7,996 nt of DNA from an uncultured Paracoccaceae bacterium (GTDB lineage: Bacteria > Pseudomonadota > Alphaproteobacteria > Rhodobacterales > Rhodobacteraceae). The DNA is taken from positions 1-7,996 of the forward strand of contig CAKZNY010000087.1 in the NCBI GenBank assembly GCA_937132145.1, written 5' to 3'. Positions within the stretch are counted from its first letter, which is position 1. Each line of letters starts with the position of its first letter. Both the position numbers and the translations under genes were made by a program. Positions 1 through 5,997 of this stretch are shown piece after piece. Under the pieces are notes generated by a model. The model ran no database searches, had not been told where the DNA came from, and saw nothing but the letters and a program-made list of their open reading frames with translations.

Positions 1-529
1 GGGTCTGCATTATTGGCGCCAAGAACCGCGCGCCGTATCCAAGCGAGAAGAAAAATACGAAGGAGGCCGCGACGGCCCCGATCCCGAACGCAACTTTTTG
101 TACGTTTTCGGTGGACTGGGTGGAAACCGCCCCAATCAGACCGAGCGTGTCCAGATAGACGTGCGGGTTCAACCATGTCAGCGCAAGGCATACCCAGATT
201 GTAGAGCCAAGGTTTACGGGTTTCGAAGACATGGCCAATTGATCACCACCCTTATAGGCCGCGATGAAACGCGTAAGCCCGTAAAGTGTTAGAAAAGCTG
301 CGCCGCCAAGGCTCATAATTCCGGGAAGGGACGGGAATAGCGTGGCGATAGCGCCAAACCCGACGACGCCTGCCGTGATAAGTAATGCATCTGACACTGC
401 GCATGTCAGGCAGACCCAGAATACATGCCTGCGCATAATGCCCTGCTTCAAGACAAACGCGTTTTGCGCACCGATGGCGAGGATCAAGGCGAATGACGTT
501 AAGAAACCTGTCGTGGCCGCGGAAATCAC
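1..529 (-). CDS. argO: ArgO/LysE-family amino-acid exporter (C-terminus cut by window edge)
   Basis: Inner-membrane exporter of the LysE superfamily, probably moving basic amino acids (arginine or lysine) out of the cell. 176 codons are visible. Residues 18-31 read AIGAQNAFVLKQGI, the N-terminal family motif, followed by Ser46-Asp47 in the second helix, and TWLNPHVYLDTL at 118-129, the conserved NPH block of ArgO. Hydrophobic stretches near 8-26, 39-62, 70-91, 110-131 and 147-168 fit the family's multi-helix fold. The family is about 200-211 residues, so some 25-35 C-terminal residues lie beyond position 1. The start is GTG at 529-527; it overlaps the TGA of the DUF502 gene as GTGA, and an in-frame TAA lies immediately upstream, so no earlier start is possible. 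No LysR-type ArgP/LysG regulator is adjacent in the window. The family is certain; the substrate is inferred from resemblance to ArgO. Confidence 0.9.
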   Translation of the reverse strand, partial: MISAATTGFLTSFALILAIGAQNAFVLKQGIMRRHVFWVCLTCAVSDALLITAGVVGFGAIATLFPSLPGIMSLGGAAFLTLYGLTRFIAAYKGGDQLAMSSKPVNLGSTIWVCLALTWLNPHVYLDTLGLIGAVSTQSTENVQKVAFGIGAVAASFVFFFSLGYGARFLAPIMQT

Positions 530-1224
530 TTAGTAGAAACGGGCTTGGCCCTAGCGGCGATTTCTTTTTTAGTTGGGGGTATGACCAAACCTGCGGAAAT
601 CACCAGTTTGGCGGCATCTTCAACGGTCATATCCAGAATAATGACGTCTTTGCGTGGCACGAACAACAAGAAGCCCGATGTCGGGTTTGGGGTCGTTGGC
701 AAGAACACAGACAGCATTTCACTTTCGCCAGTCTTCTCCAAAATCTCTCCCTTTGAGGCTGTTGAGATAAACGCGATCGCCCATATCCCTTTGCGGGGGT
801 ACTCGATCATGCAGGCGTTCTGGAAGTTAGAGTTGGACTGGCTAAGAACGGTCTCGACGATTTGTTTCAGACCATTGTAAACGGACCGAACGACCGGTGT
901 TCGACTAACGATACCTTCCCAAAGCCGTATAATCTGGCGACCAAACAAACCTTTGGTTAACGAGCCGATAATTGCGGTCGAGATCAGGAAAATAACAACG
1001 CCGAAGCCGGGGATATCCTGTCCTAGATAGGTGCTCGGATTATAGAGACTTGGCACCAACGGTACGATGCGTGCGTCAATGAAGGTTATAACTGACCATA
1101 ACAAATAGATCGTGATCACCACGGGGGCAACGATGATGAGGCCCGTGAAAAAGTTGCTCCGCAATCGCTGCATCAGCGTTTGTTTAGGAGTGATACTTTT
1201 AGTATATTTATTTTTGCGCGTCAT
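526..1224 (-). CDS. DUF502 family membrane protein
   Basis: A 232-residue protein of the DUF502 family (related to plant COV-like proteins), whose biochemical function is unknown to me. A basic N-terminus (1-24) precedes membrane helix 1 at about 25-48; a loop with LGQDIPGFG leads to helix 2 at about 74-94; then a soluble domain begins with the family block RTPVVRSVYNGLKQI at 108-122. The C-terminal tail is Lys/Ala-rich. Length is normal for the family. The ATG at 1224-1222 is preceded by GGGGAAAAGC, a usable but imperfect Shine-Dalgarno, which lies directly against one arm of a 12-bp inverted repeat (1235-1275). The stop codon overlaps the GTG of argO, so those two are probably translated together. 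It lies downstream of psuG in the same direction, 60 bp away, and may be read from the psu promoter or its own. Confidence 0.88.
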   Translation of the reverse strand: MTRKNKYTKSITPKQTLMQRLRSNFFTGLIIVAPVVITIYLLWSVITFIDARIVPLVPSLYNPSTYLGQDIPGFGVVIFLISTAIIGSLTKGLFGRQIIRLWEGIVSRTPVVRSVYNGLKQIVETVLSQSNSNFQNACMIEYPRKGIWAIAFISTASKGEILEKTGESEMLSVFLPTTPNPTSGFLLFVPRKDVIILDMTVEDAAKLVISAGLVIPPTKKEIAARAKPVSTK

Positions 1225-1234
1225 GCTTTTCCCC

Positions 1235-1275
1235 GTTCTTGTTAACGATAGTTAAGGAATGTTGTTAACAAGAAC
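1235..1275. repeat. Perfect 12-bp inverted repeat between psuG and the DUF502 gene
   Basis: GTTCTTGTTAAC at 1235-1246 is the exact reverse complement of GTTAACAAGAAC at 1264-1275, with a 17-bp spacer. Both arms contain GTTAAC, and a near copy GTTAAG sits at 1251-1256. Neither strand has a T-tract after the structure, so it is not a standard intrinsic terminator. It could be a paired operator for the DUF502-argO genes, or an RNA hairpin next to the DUF502 ribosome binding site. The repeat is directly visible; its role is inference. Confidence 0.75.
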
Positions 1276-1284
1276 AATAACCCT

Positions 1285-2193
1285 TTACGATTTAAGTGCT
1301 TTTGCGATTTTTGTGGCAAGCTGCGCATTATTTTTCACCAACGCAATATTGCATTTAAGCGAGCGCCCCTCCGTCAGCTCATATATGCGTTGCAAAAGGA
1401 ACGGGGTCACTGATTTTGCGGCCACACCTTGCACGCGGGCCTCATCAATAGCCTGATCAATAACAGGGGCCATTTCCGCATTCGGGATTTCATCAGCCGA
1501 GGGGACAGGGTTGGCAACAAACATCCCCCCCTCCAGACCAAGCGTTTCACGCATAACGTAAGCTGCGGCAATTTCCTCGGCGGTATCTGCACGTAACGGG
1601 GATTGCAGGCCTGAGGAGCGCGACCAGAAAGCCGGGAATTCGTCTTGTTGATAGGTCACAACCGGAACACCGCGTGTTTCAAGAATTTCGAGGGTTTTAG
1701 GTAAGTCGAGGATCGCTTTTGCACCCGCACCAACCACGATTACCGGTGTTTTGGCCAGCTCTTCCAAGTCCGCTGAAATATCAAAAGTTTGCTCGGCGCC
1801 GCGATGCACCCCGCCGATACCGCCGGTGGCAAAGACTTTTATGCCCGCAAGATGCGCACAGATCATAGTTGCCGCCACCGTCGTTGCACCGGTTTTGCCG
1901 TTAGCGACGGCAAACGCCAGATCCGCGCGGGAAAGTTTCAGAACATCGGTGCTTTGCGCCAATTCCTCCAGTCGCTCATCCGACAGGCCGATGTGGATGG
2001 ACCCACCCATGATGGCAATCGTTGCAGGGCTCGCACCTTGGCTGCGAATTTCCGCCTCGATCATCCGCGCCGTTTCAACGTTTTGCGGGTAGGGCATCCC
2101 GTGGGTGATAATGGTGGACTCCAACGCCACGATAGGGGTGTCGGCGGCCATCGCGGCCATAACTTCGGGCGAAAAAGAGAGGGGCAGTTTCAT
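1285..2193 (-). CDS. psuG: Pseudouridine-5'-phosphate glycosidase
   Basis: Cytosolic enzyme that splits the C-C glycosidic bond of pseudouridine 5'-phosphate to uracil and ribose 5-phosphate, reversibly. At 302 residues it is close to E. coli PsuG. ALESTIITHGMPYPQN (23-38), the ATIAIMGG block (57-64), NGKTGATTVAATM (98-110), ATGGIGGVHRGAE (122-134) and FDISADL (137-143) are all family blocks. Residues matching the E. coli active site as I recall it are present: Glu25 (Glu31), Lys86 (Lys93), His130 (His137), Asp142 (Asp149) and Lys159 (Lys166, the Schiff-base lysine). The residue four before that lysine is Gly where E. coli has Cys, which looks tolerable. The ATG at 2193 overlaps the psuK TGA as ATGA, supporting this start and coupled translation with the kinase that supplies its substrate. 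Confidence 0.96.
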   Translation of the reverse strand: MKLPLSFSPEVMAAMAADTPIVALESTIITHGMPYPQNVETARMIEAEIRSQGASPATIAIMGGSIHIGLSDERLEELAQSTDVLKLSRADLAFAVANGKTGATTVAATMICAHLAGIKVFATGGIGGVHRGAEQTFDISADLEELAKTPVIVVGAGAKAILDLPKTLEILETRGVPVVTYQQDEFPAFWSRSSGLQSPLRADTAEEIAAAYVMRETLGLEGGMFVANPVPSADEIPNAEMAPVIDQAIDEARVQGVAAKSVTPFLLQRIYELTEGRSLKCNIALVKNNAQLATKIAKALKS

Positions 2194-3089
2194 TTCGTAT
2201 CTTTCATTACGTGATCGGCCGCAGCCTTGACTGCCGTTTCCATAATTTCACGCAAGCCCAATGTCGATGCTATTTCTGCACCAACAAATGCCGCGAGGAA
2301 TACATCACCAGCCCCCGTTGTGGTTTTGGCCTCTACTTGTGGCGGGCTGACGGCAATCACACCGTTTGCATCACAAAGCGCACTTGCGTTCGGGCCATCC
2401 GTAACAATGGCCCTATGCGCCCCAAGCTGACAGAGCGCCTCGCTGGCTTCACGGCTGTCGGCCAAGGTGCGGTTGCAAAGGATTTCAGCCTCGCCTTTGT
2501 TAACGAACAACGTGGCAGATTGCGCTTTTAAGGCCGCCCGCATGCGTTCTGCTTTGCCCGGACTTGCAGGGACAAATGATAAGTGCGCGGCGTCGAAATC
2601 CCGGTTTTCGGCAATCGATACCAGTGTGGATACGGGCAGGTTCCCGTCGATCACAACAGATCCTTGCCATGGGGTATCGGCCGTTCCTAAACGACCATCG
2701 CGCACAGGGGCCAAAATCAGGTCTCCGGCCTTTTCCAGTGAGGCGCAATCTGCAATCGCACCAAAAACCACACCGGATGTGGTCTCGATGGCTAGATAAT
2801 TGTCGGTCGGGTCATCTACACGCGTGATATATTGGCAATCAACCCCTGCGGTTTCCAGTTTGGCGATCAACTCTTCGCCCTGCGCATCGTTGCCTATGGA
2901 GGTTAATAATGCGGCGGGCTGTCCGCGCTCAACCAAGGCCAACGCGATGTTAAGGGCGACCCCGCCGGGGCGACGGCGAATAATTCCGGCGACATCGTTT
3001 CCGGGCTGCATTTCACAACTGGCACTGGCGATGATATCCCAAAGGGCGGAGCCAATACATAAAACCGGCGCGGCGGCACTTTTCTGCAT
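2190..3089 (-). CDS. psuK: PfkB-family kinase, probable pseudouridine kinase
   Basis: Probably phosphorylates pseudouridine to pseudouridine 5'-phosphate using ATP, the first step before PsuG. From the ATG at 3089 it has 299 residues. It shows PfkB/ribokinase features in order: IGSALWD (12-18) with the sugar-contacting Asp18, GGVALN (42-47), the NKGE motif (197-200) and GAGD (259-262) with catalytic base Asp262. PfkB kinases vary in substrate; the pseudouridine assignment rests mainly on the ATGA overlap with psuG. The open frame extends to a TTG at 3149, but I prefer the ATG: the IGS strand then begins after a short N-terminus as usual in the family, and a promoter-like pair (3122-3149) would start transcription downstream of the TTG. 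The ribosome site before the ATG is weak (GGG only). The family call is near certain; the substrate is likely. Confidence 0.9.
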   Translation of the reverse strand: MQKSAAAPVLCIGSALWDIIASASCEMQPGNDVAGIIRRRPGGVALNIALALVERGQPAALLTSIGNDAQGEELIAKLETAGVDCQYITRVDDPTDNYLAIETTSGVVFGAIADCASLEKAGDLILAPVRDGRLGTADTPWQGSVVIDGNLPVSTLVSIAENRDFDAAHLSFVPASPGKAERMRAALKAQSATLFVNKGEAEILCNRTLADSREASEALCQLGAHRAIVTDGPNASALCDANGVIAVSPPQVEAKTTTGAGDVFLAAFVGAEIASTLGLREIMETAVKAAADHVMKDTK

Positions 3090-3121
3090 ATTCAAACCCG
3101 TGATTAAAAAGCGTTTATCCG

Positions 3122-3149
3122 ATTTTAAGAGTTCTGTGTGACGTTGCAA
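3122..3149 (-). promoter_or_regulatory. Candidate sigma-70 promoter for the psuK-psuG operon
   Basis: On the minus strand, TTGCAA (3149-3144) and TAAAAT (3127-3122) are separated by 16 bp: four and five matches to the consensus hexamers. A start point near 3115 would leave a leader of about 25 nt before the ATG at 3089. It would exclude translation from the upstream TTG, which forms part of the -35 hexamer. Judged by eye only. Confidence 0.4.
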
Positions 3150-3260
3150 TCCCTAGCGAAACGAAAGTACAGCGTATGAATATTTGGATTGGTCAAGATA
3201 TTCGGGCTGTTTACCACGCGTATTGTTTGGAGCATGCCGAAGTACCTTTCATCCGCGATT

Positions 3261-3288
3261 TTGGTAATTTATCCGTTTCTGCTATGAG
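3261..3288 (+). promoter_or_regulatory. Candidate promoter for the small membrane protein gene
   Basis: TTGGTA (3261-3266) and TATGAG (3283-3288) are spaced by 16 bp, with four consensus matches each. A start near 3295 fits the Shine-Dalgarno at about 3310-3315 and the ATG at 3322. It would face away from the psuK promoter in the 230-bp divergent intergenic region. Weak support. Confidence 0.3.
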
Positions 3289-3321
3289 TAACCTCTAAAC
3301 AAAAACAAAAGGGGATATATA

Positions 3322-3675
3322 ATGGACGCTCAGACAAATACGTTTCTGCTCAACATGTATACCAGCATAATCGGAAACACCCTCAGAACGGTATTCTTTG
3401 GTCTAGTTGCAACGATGGCAATCATCGTATTCGCCGACGTTTCACAATACAAAATCGCGCTTACAATATTGATACTTGGGCTCACCATATTCGGTGTGCT
3501 GCGGTCACGCGGGCCAATTGATATGCTTGAGGAGTTGTCAAAAGATCTGACTGCAGACTTTGGCGATTCCAATTACGGAAAAGCATTGGAAAAGACTCCG
3601 TTCAGCATGTTCAAGATTGTCATATTGGTTACGCTACTGGCAATCGCGGTAACCCAAATTTGGGTTCTGTGGTAA
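3322..3675 (+). CDS. Small three-helix membrane protein of unknown function
   Basis: A 117-residue protein I do not recognise. It has a short polar N-terminus, hydrophobic helix 1 at about 23-39, helix 2 at about 45-60, and then RSRG, a turn likely to face the cytosol. A charged stretch follows (DMLEELSKDLTADFGDS, 67-83; acidic, possibly amphipathic), and helix 3 at about 96-116 ends the protein with Trp-Val-Leu-Trp. There is no signal peptidase site, cysteine pair or metal motif. The ATG is preceded by AAAGGGGA about 8 nt upstream, a good ribosome site, and a promoter-like pair lies before it, so I consider it a real gene. It is a stand-alone gene divergent from psuK and followed by 401 bp before rpsB; nothing in the context indicates a role. 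It could be a lineage-restricted inner-membrane protein. Confidence 0.75.
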   Translation: MDAQTNTFLLNMYTSIIGNTLRTVFFGLVATMAIIVFADVSQYKIALTILILGLTIFGVLRSRGPIDMLEELSKDLTADFGDSNYGKALEKTPFSMFKIVILVTLLAIAVTQIWVLW

Positions 3676-3823
3676 AACGGACGATACAAACGATAAATTG
3701 GCGCGCGGATCGGTATTTTTGCGGGCCAGTTTAGCTACCGATACAATGCTTTTAATGCCGTCGAAGATTTCCGGCATACAATAACAATAAATGTTGCGAG
3801 CTCGCTTTCCATGATAGCGGTTG

Positions 3824-3904
3824 CGCCGAGCGAAGCGAGGCTTGGCCCAACCGAACAGGGCGGGAGCGTTGCGTTATAATAAGGAGGCCTCGCTTCGCTC
3901 GGCG
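3824..3904. repeat. Perfect 18-bp GC-rich inverted repeat
   Basis: CGCCGAGCGAAGCGAGGC (3824-3841) is the exact reverse complement of 3887-3904, with a 45-nt spacer. The stem could extend by a U-G and a U-A pair inward. A smaller GCCC/GGGC pair (3845-3848 and 3858-3861) nests in the loop. No T-tract follows on either strand, so it is not an intrinsic terminator. The CGAGCGAAGCGAG core resembles intergenic palindromic repeats that occur in many copies in bacterial genomes; copy number cannot be judged from this window. Confidence 0.85.
3875..3880 (+). promoter_or_regulatory. Perfect TATAAT box inside the inverted-repeat loop
   Basis: TATAAT at 3875-3880 has at 17-bp spacing the hexamer CGAACA (3852-3857), only three matches to the -35 consensus. 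It may be a distal rpsB promoter giving a leader of about 190 nt, or chance. Directly after it comes an 8-nt full complement to the 16S rRNA anti-Shine-Dalgarno with no start codon in range. Confidence 0.25.
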
Positions 3905-3923
3905 ACTGCGCGCGATCTAGGGG

Positions 3924-3952
3924 TTGCATTCCCTAACAGGGTAAGCTATTTG
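3924..3952 (+). promoter_or_regulatory. Candidate proximal promoter for rpsB-tsf
   Basis: TTGCAT (3924-3929) and TATTTG (3947-3952) are spaced by 17 bp, three matches each. A start near 3960 would give an rpsB leader of about 115 nt that contains the whole predicted leader fold. The hexamers are poor; I favour this site for position rather than sequence. Confidence 0.35.
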
Positions 3953-3992
3953 GCGCTCACTATAAATCCACAGGCGGGGTTGCGGCACTTGG

Positions 3993-4067
3993 GGGAGAAA
4001 TCCTTGAGCGTCCACCGGTTGGGGCCAATACTGGCGCCTTCTCCCTGCTGAGGCTAAACCGGAAAGG
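3993..4067 (+). promoter_or_regulatory. Structured rpsB leader, possible S2 autoregulatory element
   Basis: Three pairings can be read. P1: GGGAGAA (3993-3999) with TTCTCCC (4039-4045). P2 inside it: the hairpin GGGCCA-ATAC-TGGCGCC, pairing about 4022-4027 with 4032-4038 around one bulged G. A third helix, CCGGTT (4015-4020) with AACCGG (4057-4062), crosses P1, giving a pseudoknot topology. The 3' strand of the crossing helix runs into GGAAAGG (4061-4067), the Shine-Dalgarno region for the ATG at 4077. In E. coli, S2 represses its own rpsB-tsf mRNA through the leader. That this RNA does the same is inference; pairings are by eye. Confidence 0.5.
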
Positions 4068-4076
4068 TATACGACA

Positions 4077-4886
4077 ATGGCTCTACCCGAGTTCACATTG
4101 CGCCAGCTATTGGAAGCAGGCGTTCACTTTGGTCACCAGACACACCGCTGGAATCCCCGCATGGGCCGTTATATTTACGGCGCGCGCAATGGCATCCACA
4201 TTCTGGATCTTACACAGACTGTTCCTATGCTCGACGCAGCTTTGGCGGCTGTTCAGGCGGTTGCTGCCAAAGGTGGCCGCATTTTGTTCGTTGGCACAAA
4301 ACGCCAAGCACAAAAAGGTATCGCTGATGCGGCTGAGCGTTCAGCACAATATTACATGAACCACCGTTGGTTGGGTGGCACGTTGACAAACTGGCAGACT
4401 ATTTCCAAGTCGATCACACGCCTGAAAAATCTGGACGAGCGTCTGGAATCCGGTGTTGAAGGTCTGACCAAGAAAGAGCTTCTGAAGATGACTCGCGAGC
4501 AGGGCAAACTGCAAGCCTCCCTTGGTGGTATCCGCGAAATGGGCGGCGTTCCTGACATCATGTTTGTTATCGACACAAACAAAGAAGCGCTGGCGATTGC
4601 CGAGGCGAACAAGCTGGGCATTCCTGTGATTGCTGTTGTTGACAGCAACTCCAACCCTATTGGCATCGACTTCCCGATCCCGGGCAACGATGATGCGGCG
4701 CGTGCAATTGCACTTTACACCGACCTGATCGCGCGTGCAGCGCTTGACGGTATGGCTGCCAACCTTGGTGCCTCGGGTGTTGATCTTGGCGCAATGGAAG
4801 AAGCTCCGGTTGAAGAAGCCGTTACTGAAGAAGTTGCCGCAACAGAAACGCCTGCTGCCACAGAAGAAAAACCAGCCGCCGAATAA
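4077..4886 (+). CDS. rpsB: 30S ribosomal protein S2
   Basis: Small-subunit ribosomal protein that binds late in 30S assembly at the head-body junction near S1 and helps S1 associate. At 269 residues it has a full S2 core: [19 protein letters not shown] (11-29) then [16 protein letters not shown] (30-45), the central KRQAQ and [12 protein letters not shown] blocks, and [16 protein letters not shown] beginning at 196. It ends in an acidic Glu/Ala/Thr tail of about 30 residues (from about 237) that E. coli lacks but that I regard as common in alphaproteobacteria. The ATG is set by the Shine-Dalgarno AAAGG at 4063-4067, 9 nt upstream. It heads the rpsB-tsf unit, whose 3' end is a strong terminator after tsf. 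The leader may carry S2-responsive structure. The family is unmistakable. Confidence 0.99.
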   Translation: MALPEFTLRQLLEAGVHFGHQTHRWNPRMGRYIYGARNGIHILDLTQTVPMLDAALAAVQAVAAKGGRILFVGTKRQAQKGIADAAERSAQYYMNHRWLGGTLTNWQTISKSITRLKNLDERLESGVEGLTKKELLKMTREQGKLQASLGGIREMGGVPDIMFVIDTNKEALAIAEANKLGIPVIAVVDSNSNPIGIDFPIPGNDDAARAIALYTDLIARAALDGMAANLGASGVDLGAMEEAPVEEAVTEEVAATETPAATEEKPAAE

Positions 4887-4900
4887 GGCCTTTGGTTCTG

Positions 4901-4930
4901 GTCTGCCGCTTGTAATACCCAGCGGCAGAC
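4901..4930 (+). other. Strong stem-loop between rpsB and tsf
   Basis: GTCTGCCGCT (4901-4910) and AGCGGCAGAC (4921-4930) form a perfect 10-bp stem with a 10-nt loop, starting 14 nt after the rpsB stop. What follows is ACAAATGAAT with no U-tract, so it is not a standard terminator. It may be a partial terminator or attenuator, an RNA processing site or a 3'-end stabiliser that sets the ratio of S2 to EF-Ts. The stem is visible; the role is inferred. Confidence 0.7.
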
Positions 4931-4996
4931 ACAAATGAATTTCCCTAGCGTCCAGGCTACCCGCTTACGGCGCCGAAATACTTAAGGAGAGCTGTG

Positions 4997-5875
4997 ATGG
5001 CAATCACTGCAAAAATGGTTAAGGAGCTGCGCGACGCAACAGCCGCAGGCATGATGGACGCGAAAAAAGCGTTGGTCGCAACAAATGGTGACATGGAGGC
5101 CGCGGTTGACTGGCTTCGCACCAAAGGTTTGGCAAAAGCTGCAAAGAAAGCGGAGCGCACGGCGGCTGAAGGCCTTGTTGGCGTTGCGGTTGAAGGCGGC
5201 GTTGGTGTTGCGGTCGAGGTTAACTCTGAAACCGACTTTGTTGCTAAAAATGCTGAATTCCAGGGTATGGTTTCGGACATCACGAAAGTTGCGCTTGGCG
5301 CAGCTGACATCGACGCACTGAATGCCGCTGACCTTGGCGGTATGTCTGTTGCGGACGTTGTTATCGCTAAAGTCAGCACAATCGGCGAGAACATGTCCGT
5401 TCGCCGTATGGCACGCGTCGAGGGTGACTCGGTTGCGGCGTACGTCCACAACGCGGCGGCTGACGGGCTTGGCCTGATCGGTGTGTTGGTTGCAGTAAAA
5501 GGCAATGACGAAAGCGGTATTGCAAAGCAGATCGCTATGCACATTGCCGCGACGAACCCTGCATCCCTGTCCGAAGCGGATATGGACGCGGACGTTGTTG
5601 CACGCGAAGAAAAAGTTCTGACCGAGCAGGCGAAAGAATCCGGCAAGCCTGACAACATTATTCAGGGCATGATCAAAGGTCGCATGAAGAAATTCTTCCA
5701 GGAGGTTACACTTCTGAACCAGAAATTCGTTATGAACCCTGACATCACTGTTGCGCAGGCAGCCAAAGATGCCGGCGTCGAGGTTGTTGCGTTTGCTCGT
5801 ATTCAAGTTGGCGAAGGCATTGAAAAGGTCGAAGAAGATTTTGCGGCTGAAGTTGCAAAAACCATGGGTGGCTAA
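4997..5875 (+). CDS. tsf: Translation elongation factor Ts
   Basis: Nucleotide exchange factor that binds EF-Tu-GDP in the cytosol and releases GDP. It has 292 residues, near the usual bacterial length. The N-terminal UBA-like domain spans about 1-50 ([18 protein letters not shown] at 9-26). The core begins with [10 protein letters not shown] at 76-85; Asp80 and Phe81 are the residues that enter EF-Tu near its magnesium site in the E. coli complex. The dimerisation and C-terminal modules follow, with KEVTLL-like [10 protein letters not shown] near 235. The ATG at 4997 is chosen because AAGGAG (4984-4989) lies 7 nt upstream; the in-frame GTG at 4994 is too close to it. It is 110 bp after rpsB with a stem-loop between, and is followed by an intrinsic terminator. 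No anomalies. Confidence 0.99.
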   Translation: MAITAKMVKELRDATAAGMMDAKKALVATNGDMEAAVDWLRTKGLAKAAKKAERTAAEGLVGVAVEGGVGVAVEVNSETDFVAKNAEFQGMVSDITKVALGAADIDALNAADLGGMSVADVVIAKVSTIGENMSVRRMARVEGDSVAAYVHNAAADGLGLIGVLVAVKGNDESGIAKQIAMHIAATNPASLSEADMDADVVAREEKVLTEQAKESGKPDNIIQGMIKGRMKKFFQEVTLLNQKFVMNPDITVAQAAKDAGVEVVAFARIQVGEGIEKVEEDFAAEVAKTMGG

Positions 5876-5896
5876 AGGGCCAACCGGTTAAAGTTT

Positions 5897-5934
5897 AGGG
5901 CGTCGTGATTTGAATGGTTACGGCGCCCTTTTTT
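5897..5934 (+). terminator. Intrinsic terminator of rpsB-tsf
   Basis: AGGGCGTCGT (5897-5906) pairs with ACGGCGCCCT (5920-5929) over 10 bp with one G-U pair and a 13-nt loop; the T-run is 5929-5934. It lies 21 bp after the tsf stop. It separates rpsB-tsf from pyrH, which therefore probably needs its own promoter or read-through. Confidence 0.9.
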
Positions 5935-5938
5935 GTCG

Positions 5939-5967
5939 TTGAAATCGCACCGGTTTTCAGCCATCTT
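5939..5967 (+). promoter_or_regulatory. Tentative pyrH promoter
   Basis: TTGAAA (5939-5944) matches the -35 consensus at five positions; 17 bp on lies CATCTT (5962-5967), only three matches. The position just after the tsf terminator and before the pyrH ribosome site is what gives it weight. Confidence 0.25.
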
Positions 5968-5997
5968 ACCGCAAATCACAAACAGGAGATTCTAGCG

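Larger units (their letters stand above)
3676..4076. other. 401-bp intergenic region upstream of rpsB
   Basis: I see no credible gene here. Short open frames lack ribosome sites and overlap repeats. The first 150 bp hold two small inverted repeats: ATCGGTA/TACCGAT (3709-3715 and 3736-3742) and ATGCCG/CGGCAT (3755-3760 and 3772-3777). Neither is followed by a T-tract, so I see no clear terminator for the small membrane protein gene. The rest holds an 18-bp inverted repeat, promoter-like elements and the rpsB leader, listed separately. Confidence 0.7.

Noticed and set aside
3709..3742. ATCGGTA/TACCGAT inverted repeat as a terminator for the small membrane protein gene
   Set aside because: The stem is only 7 bp with a 20-nt loop, and the T-run lies within the loop rather than after the stem.
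3821..4051. 76-codon frame from TTG upstream of rpsB
   Set aside because: It starts at the left arm of the inverted repeat, has no ribosome site and reads through the likely rpsB leader.
4341..4934. 197-codon open frame antisense to rpsB
   Set aside because: Opposite a certain S2 gene, Cys/Asn/Phe-rich product and no initiation signals. Shadow.
4994..4996. GTG start for tsf one codon before the ATG
   Set aside because: It lies only 4 nt from the AAGGAG; the ATG at 4997 has better spacing and gives the usual MAITA N-terminus.
4982..5806. Long open frame (274 codons) antisense to tsf
   Set aside because: It mirrors the codon pattern of tsf, its product is low-complexity and Asn/Cys/Phe-rich with no recognisable domain, and it has no ribosome site. 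It is a shadow of a certain gene.
5914..5997. 28-codon N-terminal extension of pyrH
   Set aside because: The ATG at 5914 lies inside the loop of the tsf terminator, and a good AGGAG precedes the ATG at 5998.
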